DNA of 8,832 nucleotides, from positions 1 through 8,832 of the forward strand of contig JASHSX010000100.1 of NCBI GenBank assembly GCA_030040865.1. Direction: 5' to 3'. How positions within the stretch are numbered: position 1 is the first letter of the stretch; every line of letters starts with the position of its first letter. The notes beneath the pieces are model-generated. The model saw only the letters and a program-made list of their open reading frames with translations. It was not told the DNA's origin and did no database searches. Both the position numbers and the translations under genes were made by a program. Source of the stretch: Thermoplasmata archaeon (lineage in GTDB: Archaea > Thermoplasmatota > Thermoplasmata > Lutacidiplasmatales > UBA184). Below are positions 1-5,806 of the stretch, in pieces.

Positions 1-212
1 GGCATCCACCGGGAGATGTCCTCGCCGTCGCGCAAGAGGCGGCCGCGGCGCACGGGCAGGAACCCCGCCAGCGTGCGGAGGAGGGTCGTCTTGCCGGCCC
101 CGGAGCTCCCGAGCACCGCCACGGCACGACCCGGGGCGAGCGCGAGGTCGATCGGTCCCAGGTGGAACTGTTCGAGGTCGCTCTCGAGACCCTCGGCGCG
201 CCACTCGGTCAC
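1..212 (-). CDS. wtpC: Tungstate/molybdate ABC transporter, ATP-binding subunit (partial)
   Basis: The first 70 codons of an ABC ATPase are visible; the rest lies beyond the left edge. The protein would power oxyanion import from the cytoplasmic face of the membrane. Residues 35-43 read GSSGAGKTT, a complete Walker A motif, followed by the usual LLRTLAGF helix and a GxxxxDGEDIS-like strand. The Q-loop, signature and Walker B lie outside the window. I place the start at GTG 212: its first four bases (GTGA) overlap the stop of the permease gene, and a GGAG Shine-Dalgarno sequence sits 8 nt upstream (221-224 on the complementary strand). The substrate is assigned from the upstream binding protein, not from this fragment. 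The ABC ATPase call is secure; the symbol is by context. Confidence 0.85.
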   Translation of the reverse strand, partial: MTEWRAEGLESDLEQFHLGPIDLALAPGRAVAVLGSSGAGKTTLLRTLAGFLPVRRGRLLRDGEDISRWM

Positions 213-1096
213 AGTGCGAGCTCCCCCCGCCGCCACGGCAGCCAGCCGGTCCGCTCCCCGACGCGGACGACCAGGAAGATGGCGAACGAGATCAGGAGGA
301 ACAGCGAGCTCACCGCGGCCGCGTCGGTCCAGTCGCCGAGCTGGAACAGGTTGTAGACGTAGACCGAGATCGTGTTCGTGAGCGGGCCCGTGTACGGTCC
401 GCCGGGGTAGACGTAGTACGCGAGGATCAGGATCCCGCCGATCTCGCTCACCGCCCGGGCCCAGGTGAGGAGCAGCCCGGCGACGATCCCCCGCGCGGCG
501 ATCGGGAGCGTCACCGTGAGGAACGCCGTACCGCTGCCGGCGCCCAGGGAGCGGGCCGTCTCCACCACCCGACTGTCGACCGCCTGGAACGACAGCTGCG
601 CGGCGACGACCGTGTACGGCGCGCTCACGATCGCCATCACGAGCACGACCCCCCAGATCGTGTAGTAGACCGGGATGCCGAGCGCGTGCGTGAGGTCGTA
701 GAGCGGGGTGCCCGGGACGGCGAGCAGGAAGAAGAGGCCGAGCCCGACCATGAGGTGGGGCACGACGATCGGCAGCGTGACGATCGACTCGACGACCGAT
801 CGTCCGAAGAAACGCCGGCGGGCGAGCAGATACCCGAGCGGCACGGCGAGGAGCGCGGTGGCGAGGACGGCGATCCCGGAGGCGTAGAGCGTGAGCCAGA
901 TCGCCTCGCGCACCTCGACGTTCTCGGCGGCCGCAACGATCCGCGAGAACGGCGCGTACGTGAAGAGGCCGTAGATCGGCAGCAGCAGGAGCCCGAGCAG
1001 GGACGCGGAGAGGGCGATCTGGAGCGCGAGCCAGTACGGGCCGGTCCGCCAGCGACGCGGCCGGGCCGTCGGGGCGGCGAGGGCCCCGGCGCTCAT
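209..1096 (-). CDS. wtpB: Tungstate/molybdate ABC transporter, permease
   Basis: Integral membrane subunit that forms the oxyanion channel with WtpC. The 295-residue product has about six hydrophobic segments, for example near residues 22-44, 65-90, 103-126, 143-171 and 261-278. The cytoplasmic EAA loop that docks on the ATPase is clear at about 178-200 (ETARSLGAGSGTAFLTVTLP), followed by WARAVSEIG, matching the RALGEFG signature of ModB/CysT/WtpB permeases. The frame is open to a GTG-type start at 1117, but ATG 1096 is preferred because it makes an ATGA overlap with the wtpA stop, as expected for translational coupling. Its downstream end overlaps wtpC in the same way (GTGA). The family is certain; tungstate over molybdate or sulfate rests on wtpA. 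Confidence 0.88.
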   Translation of the reverse strand: MSAGALAAPTARPRRWRTGPYWLALQIALSASLLGLLLLPIYGLFTYAPFSRIVAAAENVEVREAIWLTLYASGIAVLATALLAVPLGYLLARRRFFGRSVVESIVTLPIVVPHLMVGLGLFFLLAVPGTPLYDLTHALGIPVYYTIWGVVLVMAIVSAPYTVVAAQLSFQAVDSRVVETARSLGAGSGTAFLTVTLPIAARGIVAGLLLTWARAVSEIGGILILAYYVYPGGPYTGPLTNTISVYVYNLFQLGDWTDAAAVSSLFLLISFAIFLVVRVGERTGWLPWRRGELAL

Positions 1097-2262
1097 CCTA
1101 GGATCGTCTGCGCCCAACCGGGCAGCGGGACGACCTGCGGCTGGAGCAGCCCCGGCACCCCGCTCGGGTCATCGGACCAGGCCGGGTAGACCGGGGTGAA
1201 TCCCTGGTTCTCCGTCAGGATCGACTGCCCCTTCGGCGAGAGGAGCAGCAGGACGAAGGCGACGCCGAGGGAACTGTTGGGGGCGTTCGCCGGCACGGTG
1301 ATCGCGAACAGCACGGGCGCCGGGTGGACCACCATGAGCGAGTCGGTCGACGAGAGGATCGACGTGGAGAGCTTCGCGTAGTCGTTGAGCGCCGTGGTGT
1401 TGTTCGCGTACAGCCCGACGATCGGGTCGAGCGGCACGTAGCTCAGGTCCGGTCCCACGTTCGCGACGGCGAACGACCGATAGGTGATGTCCGCCGAGAC
1501 GACGCCGGAGGTGATCAGCGTCGCCGCCTGCGACTCGTGCTCGGGAAGCGTCAGCGCCGGGTTCGGGACCGCATAGGCGCCGGGAGCGCCCGAGTACATC
1601 TGGCCGTAGATCTGCGAGACGTTCCCGCCGCCGTAGAGCATCCCCTGCAGCATCATCGTGAAGATCTCGTTGTAGCCGTTCGGGTCGGTCGAGGCGTTCC
1701 AGACGGCGAACGGCTTGACGCCCGGCGTCTTGAGCGCGGCGACCAGCGTCGTGCCCCAGTTGGCCGAATTGATGCCGTGGAACGCGGAGATCGTCGGGTT
1801 GTACATCAGCACCTCGGGGGTCGCGCCGAAGACGACCTCCCAGCCGGCGTACTTCGGCTCCAAGAGCTGCGGGATGAGCCGATAGTCGGCGACGGCCGCG
1901 ACGTCGGCCGTCGCGGTCCCGCCGGTGATTGCCGAGGTGATGTCGAGCGAACCCTCGTACGTCTGGGCCGCCGACGGCGCGGAGACGCCCGGGGTCGAAT
2001 TGACGAGGGCGTCCGCGAGGGCCGGGAAGTAGGGGCCGAGCGACCCTGCGGCCAGGAGCGAGAACGTATCGTTCGCCGAGCTGCCCGTCGACGCCGGAGA
2101 GCCGCGGTACTCGTAGCCCGCGAAAAACCCGACCCCGGCGAGCGCGGCCGCCACGACGATCACGACCACGATCCAGACGCTCGTGCTGGCGACGAACGCC
2201 CGGCGGGGGCTCGGCGACGGCGGGGCGGGCGGAGATTGCGGGGTCGGGGACGGCGTGGACAT
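1093..2262 (-). CDS. wtpA: Membrane-anchored tungstate/molybdate-binding protein
   Basis: Extracytoplasmic oxyanion receptor that delivers substrate to WtpBC. In the 389-residue product a Pro/Ser-rich cytoplasmic N-terminus precedes one hydrophobic segment (about 29-50, WIVVVIVVAAALAGVGFFAG) with no lipobox Cys, so it looks like an uncleaved anchor. The binding domain shows WtpA/ModA landmarks: AAGSL (71-75), YEGSLD (102-107), ADYRLIPQLLEPKYAGW (125-141), INSANW and a TDPNGY segment with D193. By my alignment from memory, the Glu ligand of archaeal ModA/WtpA corresponds to T260 here (ADITYRSFA). The frame extends to 2283, but ATG 2262 lies 26-27 nt below a TTAAAG box, fitting a leaderless transcript. 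It is the first gene of the operon. Another group VI oxyanion is possible as substrate. Confidence 0.85.
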   Translation of the reverse strand: MSTPSPTPQSPPAPPSPSPRRAFVASTSVWIVVVIVVAAALAGVGFFAGYEYRGSPASTGSSANDTFSLLAAGSLGPYFPALADALVNSTPGVSAPSAAQTYEGSLDITSAITGGTATADVAAVADYRLIPQLLEPKYAGWEVVFGATPEVLMYNPTISAFHGINSANWGTTLVAALKTPGVKPFAVWNASTDPNGYNEIFTMMLQGMLYGGGNVSQIYGQMYSGAPGAYAVPNPALTLPEHESQAATLITSGVVSADITYRSFAVANVGPDLSYVPLDPIVGLYANNTTALNDYAKLSTSILSSTDSLMVVHPAPVLFAITVPANAPNSSLGVAFVLLLLSPKGQSILTENQGFTPVYPAWSDDPSGVPGLLQPQVVPLPGWAQTILG

Positions 2263-2285
2263 CGATGCGGCGAAATGCCACATCG

Positions 2286-2291
2286 CTTTAA
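2286..2291 (-). promoter_or_regulatory. TATA-like box of the wtpABC operon
   Basis: The minus strand reads TTAAAG here, an A/T island in very GC-rich surroundings, centred about 26.5 nt upstream of the wtpA ATG at 2262. That is the archaeal TBP-to-start distance for a leaderless transcript. It lies in the 46-bp gap between the sodX stop and wtpA, so the transporter operon probably has its own promoter rather than relying on sodX read-through. Confidence 0.55.
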
Positions 2292-2308
2292 CGGTGCGCC
2301 TTCGCGCA

Positions 2309-2695
2309 CTAGAGGTCCCGGCGGCGATGGGCCGGCGCGTAGCAGCGGTACACGCGTCCGACGATCGCGTTCCGCGGGACCGGGCCGAACCGCCGGCTGT
2401 CCCGCGAACGGTCCTCCGCGTCTCCGGTGACCACCACGCCGCGCGCGTCCGCCGCGCGCACCCGTTTCACGAGCCATCGCCGGGGGAGCTCGGGGTCGAC
2501 GAGCACCACGATCTCACCGGCCGCGGGGAGCCGCTCCGCGTAGGCCCGGGTGTCGACGAGGAGCCGGTCCCCGGGCTCGAGTTCGGGGCGCATGCTGTCG
2601 TCCCGTACCACGACGCGACGCCGGTGCCAGCGGGACGGCCGGCGGGGACCGGCGTCGGGGATTCCTGACGTGCCGGCGGCCGCCCGTCCCGGCAC
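2309..2695 (-). CDS. sodX: Nickel superoxide dismutase maturation protease (S26 peptidase)
   Basis: Predicted Ser/Lys peptidase of the signal peptidase I (S26) fold that removes the N-terminal propeptide of SodN so that the His-Cys nickel hook becomes the new N-terminus. With GTG 2695 as start the protein has 128 residues. It shows the catalytic DSMRPELEPGDRLLV block (S34), a conserved LVKRV segment with K77 as general base, and a GDAEDRSRDSRRFGPVP block (91-107). No membrane segment is visible, which fits the soluble SodX group rather than a true signal peptidase. The start is uncertain: there is no ATG before the active-site Met, and GTG also occurs at 2611, 2806 and 2839, the last two inside sodN on the other strand. 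The assignment rests on the motif and on the adjacent sodN. Confidence 0.82.
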   Translation of the reverse strand: MPGRAAAGTSGIPDAGPRRPSRWHRRRVVVRDDSMRPELEPGDRLLVDTRAYAERLPAAGEIVVLVDPELPRRWLVKRVRAADARGVVVTGDAEDRSRDSRRFGPVPRNAIVGRVYRCYAPAHRRRDL

Positions 2696-2701
2696 CTTTA
2701 T
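2696..2701 (+). promoter_or_regulatory. TATA-like box of sodN
   Basis: CTTTAT, centred about 27 nt upstream of the sodN ATG at 2726, is the only A/T-rich hexamer in this stretch. Spacing implies a leaderless sodN transcript. The box directly abuts the proposed sodX GTG on the opposite strand, so the two genes share very little regulatory DNA. Confidence 0.6.
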
Positions 2702-2705
2702 CCCG

Positions 2706-2723
2706 CTCGCGGGGCTCGCGGGG
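2706..2723 (+). repeat. 9-bp tandem direct repeat between TATA box and sodN start
   Basis: Two perfect, abutting copies of CTCGCGGGG (2706-2714 and 2715-2723) lie between the TATA box and the sodN ATG. An imperfectly centred inverted repeat (CCCGC/GCGGG, 2702-2713) overlaps the first copy. A protein bound here would block transcription initiation of sodN, so this is a candidate operator. It could also be chance in GC-rich DNA. Confidence 0.4.
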
Positions 2724-2725
2724 CC

Positions 2726-3253
2726 ATGTCGGCCGACCGCTCGTCCGTTGGATGGTTCGATCGCCTCGTCGACGCCGTGGTCCCTCCCCGCGCCGTCTAT
2801 GCGCACTGCGACATTCCGTGCGGTATTTACGACCCCCACGAGGCGCAGATCGCCGCCCTAACGGTGATCCGGATGGACCAGCTCATCGCCGAGCTCCCGA
2901 TGCCGGCGATGGACGCCAAGCCCGAGGACCGGGCCGCCTACGCGTCGAAGCTCGCGCGGTACACCGCCGTGAAGGAGACCCACTCGGAACGGGTCAAGAG
3001 CGAGGTCCGGGTGATCTGGGGCGACTACTTCACCCCCGATCACGCGAAGCAGTTCCCGCAGGTCCACGACCTGGTGTGGAAGATCCTGAAGCAGGCGTCG
3101 AAGACGCGGCAGGGCACGAACGTGGCCGACGCCCAAGAGCTCCTGAAGCAGGTCCAGGAGTTCGCCGACGTGTTCTGGCAGACGAAGGGCGCGAAGACGC
3201 GCCGGGTCCCGTCGATGCAGAAGCCGGGCGGCGAGCTCGTCGTTCCGGCATAG
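2726..3253 (+). CDS. sodN: Nickel superoxide dismutase precursor
   Basis: Converts two superoxide ions to hydrogen peroxide and oxygen using one nickel ion. The 175-residue precursor carries a 26-residue propeptide ending in VYA, then HCDIPCGIYDP, the nickel-hook signature: H27, C28 and C32 correspond to His1, Cys2 and Cys6 of the mature enzyme, and Y35 to the active-site Tyr9. Further family blocks follow: VIWGDYFTPDHAKQFPQVH (about 91-109) and a C-terminal ADVFWQTK. The mature chain would be 149 residues against about 117 in Streptomyces; the excess is a longer helical segment before the DYF motif and an 18-residue tail after FWQTKGAK. The gene appears leaderless (TATA box 27 nt upstream) and faces its processing peptidase divergently. 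The identification is secure. Confidence 0.96.
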   Translation: MSADRSSVGWFDRLVDAVVPPRAVYAHCDIPCGIYDPHEAQIAALTVIRMDQLIAELPMPAMDAKPEDRAAYASKLARYTAVKETHSERVKSEVRVIWGDYFTPDHAKQFPQVHDLVWKILKQASKTRQGTNVADAQELLKQVQEFADVFWQTKGAKTRRVPSMQKPGGELVVPA

Positions 3254-3305
3254 GGCGGGATCGGGTGCCGCATCGTTCCCATCGCGCGCGCCCGGGGGCC
3301 CGGCC

Positions 3306-4844
3306 GTGACCGCGGCCGAGCCGATCGACGGCCGGTCCCTGACGCTCGACCGCTTCCTCGCGATCGTCCGGGACCGGGCCCCCGTCGACCTCACGCCCGC
3401 GGCGCGCCGCGCGGTCGCGTCGAGCCGGCGCGCCGTGGAGCGGGCCGTTCGAGAGCGGACGCCGATCTACGGCATCACGACCGGTTTCGGCGGGCTCTCC
3501 CACCACGTGATCCCGTCCGACCGGGCGCGGGAGCTCCAGCTCTCCCTGATTCGAAGCCACGCCGCGGGCGCCGGCCCCGCGCTCCCGGAGGAGATCGTCC
3601 GGGGGCTCACCCTGCTGCGGCTCAACTCCCTCGCGGCCGGCCACTCCGGCGTCCGGGAGGAGGTGCTCGACCGGCTCTCGGACGTGCTGAACCACGGGCT
3701 CGTCCCGTGGATCCCCGCGCAGGGCTCGGTCGGCGCGTCCGGGGACCTCGCCCCGCTCGCCCACCTCGCCCTCGCCCTCCTCGGCGAGGGAGCGTTCGTC
3801 GTCCCCGCGACGGGCACCCGGGAGAACGCGGCGGACACGCTCGCCCGCGAGCGGATCCCCCGCCTGGAGCCGGTCGAGAAGGAGGGCGTCTCGCTCCTCA
3901 ACGGGACGGCGCTCATGGGATCGTACCTCGCGCTCGGCGTCGCGGACGCGCGGAGCCTGCTCGACGCCGCGCTCATCGCCGCAGCGCTCTCGTTCGACGC
4001 CCTCAAGGGACAGCCCACGTCGCTCGACGAGCGGCTGGGCGCGATCCGGAACTCGCCGGACCACCGCGCGGTCGCCCGCTCCCTCGCGGCGCTGCTCGAC
4101 GGCAGCGAGCTCGCCGTGACGCCCGAGGAGTGGAGCGGGCAGGACCCGTACACCCTCCGGTGCCTCCCCCAGGTGTTCGGCGCGGTGCGGCTCGCGATCG
4201 GGTTCGCGGAGAGCGTGGCGGCCGGAGAGCTCAACGCGGTCACCGACAACCCCGTCGTCTTCGAGCCCGACGACTGGGTGAACGGCGGCAACTTCCACGG
4301 TCAGCCGCTGGCCTTCGCGCTCGACGCGCTCGGGATCGCGGTCCAGTACGTCGCGTCGTTCTCGGAGCGTCGGATCGCCCGGCTCATCCATCCGGGCCTC
4401 AACCGAGGGCTCCCGGCCTTCCTCGCGCCGGATCCCGGAGTGAGTTCGGGGTTCATGGTGTCGCAGTACCTCGCCGCGGCGCTCGTCAACGAGAACGAGA
4501 CGCTCGTGCATCCGGCCAGCACGGCGAGCCTCTCCACGTCCGCCGACCAGGAGGATTTCGTGAGCATGGGGCCCTGGGCCGGCGCGAAGCTCGGGAAGAT
4601 CCTCGAGAACGCCCGACACGTCGTCGCGATCGAGTGGATGGTCGCCGGCCAGGCGCTCGAGCTGCGCCGTCCGAAGCACGGGGGCCGCGGCAGCGAGGCG
4701 GCCCTGGCCGCGCTGCGGAAGCGGGTGACGGCGTGGACGCAGGATCGCAGCGCGGCGGACGACATCGCCGCGATCGCGGCCGCGATCGGCGATCGACGGA
4801 TCCTGGACGAGGTCCGCTCCGTCGTGCCGGGCGACGGGCGCTAG
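3306..4844 (+). CDS. hutH: Histidine ammonia-lyase
   Basis: Cytoplasmic enzyme that removes ammonia from L-histidine to give urocanate, the first step of histidine catabolism. The 512-residue length is typical. A144-S145-G146 within GSVGASGDLAPL form the autocatalytic MIO electrophile. Other active-site elements are Y55 (YGITTGFGG), the SHAAGAG block with H85 expected in histidine-selective members, N199 (LLNGTA), DPYTLRC (280-286), TDNP (313-316), GGNFHGQP (327-334), SERR (353-356) and QEDFVSMGP with E416. Phe418 stands where many bacterial enzymes have His. The GTG start has no clear TATA box or Shine-Dalgarno site, and with sodN ending 52 bp upstream the two could be co-transcribed. No hutU, hutI or hutG is in the window. 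A related aromatic amino-acid lyase is less likely. Confidence 0.9.
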   Translation: MTAAEPIDGRSLTLDRFLAIVRDRAPVDLTPAARRAVASSRRAVERAVRERTPIYGITTGFGGLSHHVIPSDRARELQLSLIRSHAAGAGPALPEEIVRGLTLLRLNSLAAGHSGVREEVLDRLSDVLNHGLVPWIPAQGSVGASGDLAPLAHLALALLGEGAFVVPATGTRENAADTLARERIPRLEPVEKEGVSLLNGTALMGSYLALGVADARSLLDAALIAAALSFDALKGQPTSLDERLGAIRNSPDHRAVARSLAALLDGSELAVTPEEWSGQDPYTLRCLPQVFGAVRLAIGFAESVAAGELNAVTDNPVVFEPDDWVNGGNFHGQPLAFALDALGIAVQYVASFSERRIARLIHPGLNRGLPAFLAPDPGVSSGFMVSQYLAAALVNENETLVHPASTASLSTSADQEDFVSMGPWAGAKLGKILENARHVVAIEWMVAGQALELRRPKHGGRGSEAALAALRKRVTAWTQDRSAADDIAAIAAAIGDRRILDEVRSVVPGDGR

Positions 4845-4845
4845 T

Positions 4846-5538
4846 TCATCGCGCGGGGATCGGGGCCGCGGGGACCTCGGGCGACTTCCCGAACGTCACG
4901 GTCTGGCCGCACGCGGGGCACGTGTACTCCCCGATACCGCGGTGACGCAGCGGCGTACGGCACTTGGGACACGGGATCGGCTGCGCGGTGACCCAGGCGG
5001 CGAACAGCTCCTGCGACCGCCGGTCCTCCCGCGCCGGACCCGCGGCGGGAGCGGGAGACGGGGTCGCCACGGGAGCCGGCAGCGGAGGCGGCGACGCGCG
5101 AGGGGCAGCGGCGACCGGGGCGCTCCGCGCCGAGGCGAGCCGACCGCAGTTCGGGCAGACCGCGAGGTTCGTGGAGCCCGTCGCCTGCAGCGGGACGTGG
5201 CAGGCGGGGCAGAGCGTCTTGAGTCCCGTCGCGGTCAGCACCGGGGGCGGCGGTGCGGGCGCGCGGGGGGCGAACGTGCGGACCGGCGCGGACGGAGACA
5301 GCGCGGCCGTCGTCGGCGGCGCCGGGGGCGGCCGGGCCCACCGCACCGTCCGGCGCCCCGGGTCGTAGGCGAGCGGGGTCCCCGGGCGCTCGAGCTCGTG
5401 CGCGAGGAGCCGTTCGGTCTTCCGCTCCCGCCACGAGAGCGCAGCGGCGAGGCCGGGAACGCTCGTCGTCCCCAACGATTCGACGGTCGATCGGAGCCGC
5501 TCGAGGTCCTGCTCGGAGGGGCCGAAGAGGCCGGACAT
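4846..5538 (-). CDS. Winged-helix and double zinc-ribbon protein, function unknown
   Basis: I recognise no named family. In the 230-residue product, residues about 8-67 resemble a winged helix (SVPGLAAALSWRERKTERLL as the helix-turn-helix part), followed by a Pro/Ala-rich linker. Then comes a zinc ribbon with CPAC and CPNC (C110, C113, C128, C131), a second Pro/Ala-rich linker, and a second ribbon with CPKC and CPAC (C190, C193, C207, C210). This suggests a DNA-binding or scaffold protein with two metal-stabilised modules on flexible linkers. The frame is open to 5607, but ATG 5538 is chosen because an A/T-rich box lies 26-27 nt upstream and the extra N-terminus looks like translated non-coding DNA. 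It converges on hutH with 1 bp between stop codons. Confidence 0.72.
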   Translation of the reverse strand: MSGLFGPSEQDLERLRSTVESLGTTSVPGLAAALSWRERKTERLLAHELERPGTPLAYDPGRRTVRWARPPPAPPTTAALSPSAPVRTFAPRAPAPPPPVLTATGLKTLCPACHVPLQATGSTNLAVCPNCGRLASARSAPVAAAPRASPPPLPAPVATPSPAPAAGPAREDRRSQELFAAWVTAQPIPCPKCRTPLRHRGIGEYTCPACGQTVTFGKSPEVPAAPIPAR

Positions 5539-5560
5539 CGGCGGCGACGCCGCGGCGCCG

Positions 5561-5568
5561 CAAAAGAA
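5561..5568 (-). promoter_or_regulatory. TATA-like box of the zinc-ribbon gene
   Basis: The minus strand reads TTCTTTTG within a longer A/T-rich run (ATAGATTCTTTT), centred 26-27 nt upstream of ATG 5538. The spacing fits a leaderless archaeal transcript and supports that start over the longer open frame. Confidence 0.5.
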
Positions 5569-5602
5569 TCTATCGTTCCAGCCGCACGGTCCGGATAAGG
5601 GA

Positions 5603-5647
5603 GGCACCGGCGGAGGCTCCTGGTCTCTTGGACGGTGCCACCAAGAG
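5603..5647. other. Interleaved inverted repeats with pseudoknot potential
   Basis: In the non-coding stretch upstream of both flanking genes, GGCACCG (5603-5609) is the exact complement of CGGTGCC (5633-5639), and CTCTTGG (5625-5631) is the exact complement of CCAAGAG (5641-5647). The order A-B-A'-B' is that of an H-type pseudoknot, or of two mutually exclusive hairpins. It lies upstream of the palindromic TATA box at 5694, so it would be transcribed only from another promoter, or could act as DNA. I recognise no RNA family, and it is not a tRNA. Confidence 0.35.
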
Positions 5648-5693
5648 CCCGGCCGCCGATGCCCGAGGCCAACCTATGGTAGTCCTCGCCGTC

Positions 5694-5701
5694 CTATATA
5701 G
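5694..5701 (+). promoter_or_regulatory. Strong palindromic TATA box
   Basis: CTATATAG is a perfect 8-bp palindrome and the best TATA-like sequence in the window. Read on the plus strand it predicts a start near 5722-5726 and a leader of about 80 nt before the receiver-like gene at 5807. Because it is symmetric it could also support minus-strand initiation toward the zinc-ribbon gene, giving a leader of about 130 nt in addition to the leaderless start proposed there. Confidence 0.6.
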
Positions 5702-5704
5702 CTA

Positions 5705-5719
5705 TCCGGGGCCCCCGGA
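5705..5719. promoter_or_regulatory. Inverted repeat adjoining the TATA box, candidate operator
   Basis: TCCGGGG-C-CCCCGGA is a perfect 15-bp inverted repeat with a single central base. It starts 4 bp after the TATA box and ends just before the predicted transcription start. A dimeric regulator bound here would cover the initiation region. Further downstream, GAAAAC (5724-5729) and GTTTTC (5736-5741) form another short complementary pair at the predicted 5' end of the RNA. Confidence 0.45.
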
Positions 5720-5757
5720 CGGTGAAAACTGACCCGTTTTCCCCAAGTTTCCGCCGG

Positions 5758-5776
5758 GGCGCGAGACGATCGCGCC
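5758..5776 (+). other. Hairpin in the leader of the receiver-like gene
   Basis: GGCGCGA (5758-5764) and TCGCGCC (5770-5776) form a 7-bp perfect stem closing a five-base GACGA loop, in the predicted 5' leader 30 nt before the ATG at 5807. It could affect message stability or translation. No U-run follows, so it is not an intrinsic terminator. Confidence 0.4.
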
Positions 5777-5806
5777 GGACCCATACGGACTTATTCGAGG
5801 AGCCGC

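Noticed and set aside
1324..2430. A long plus-strand frame opposite wtpA
   Set aside because: It is a shadow of wtpA: Arg/Gly/Asp-rich, crossing the sodX 3' end and the wtpA promoter, and without a domain.
3271..3305. A GC-rich inverted repeat (CCGGG/CCCGG) before hutH as terminator or operator
   Set aside because: The arms are only 5 bp of pure G/C and no T-run follows. Such repeats are common by chance at this composition.
3030..4679. A 549-codon open frame on the minus strand opposite hutH
   Set aside because: It is a GC-driven antisense frame, rich in Arg/Gly/Glu with no recognisable domain. The plus strand carries a fully motif-supported HutH.
5600..5680. A possible tRNA or C/D box RNA
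   Set aside because: There is no TΨC-like motif, anticodon arm or cloverleaf on either strand, and no properly paired C and D boxes.
5659..5682. A 7-codon open frame (MPEANLW) that might be a leader peptide
   Set aside because: It lies upstream of the TATA box at 5694, has no ribosome site, and a frame this short occurs readily by chance.
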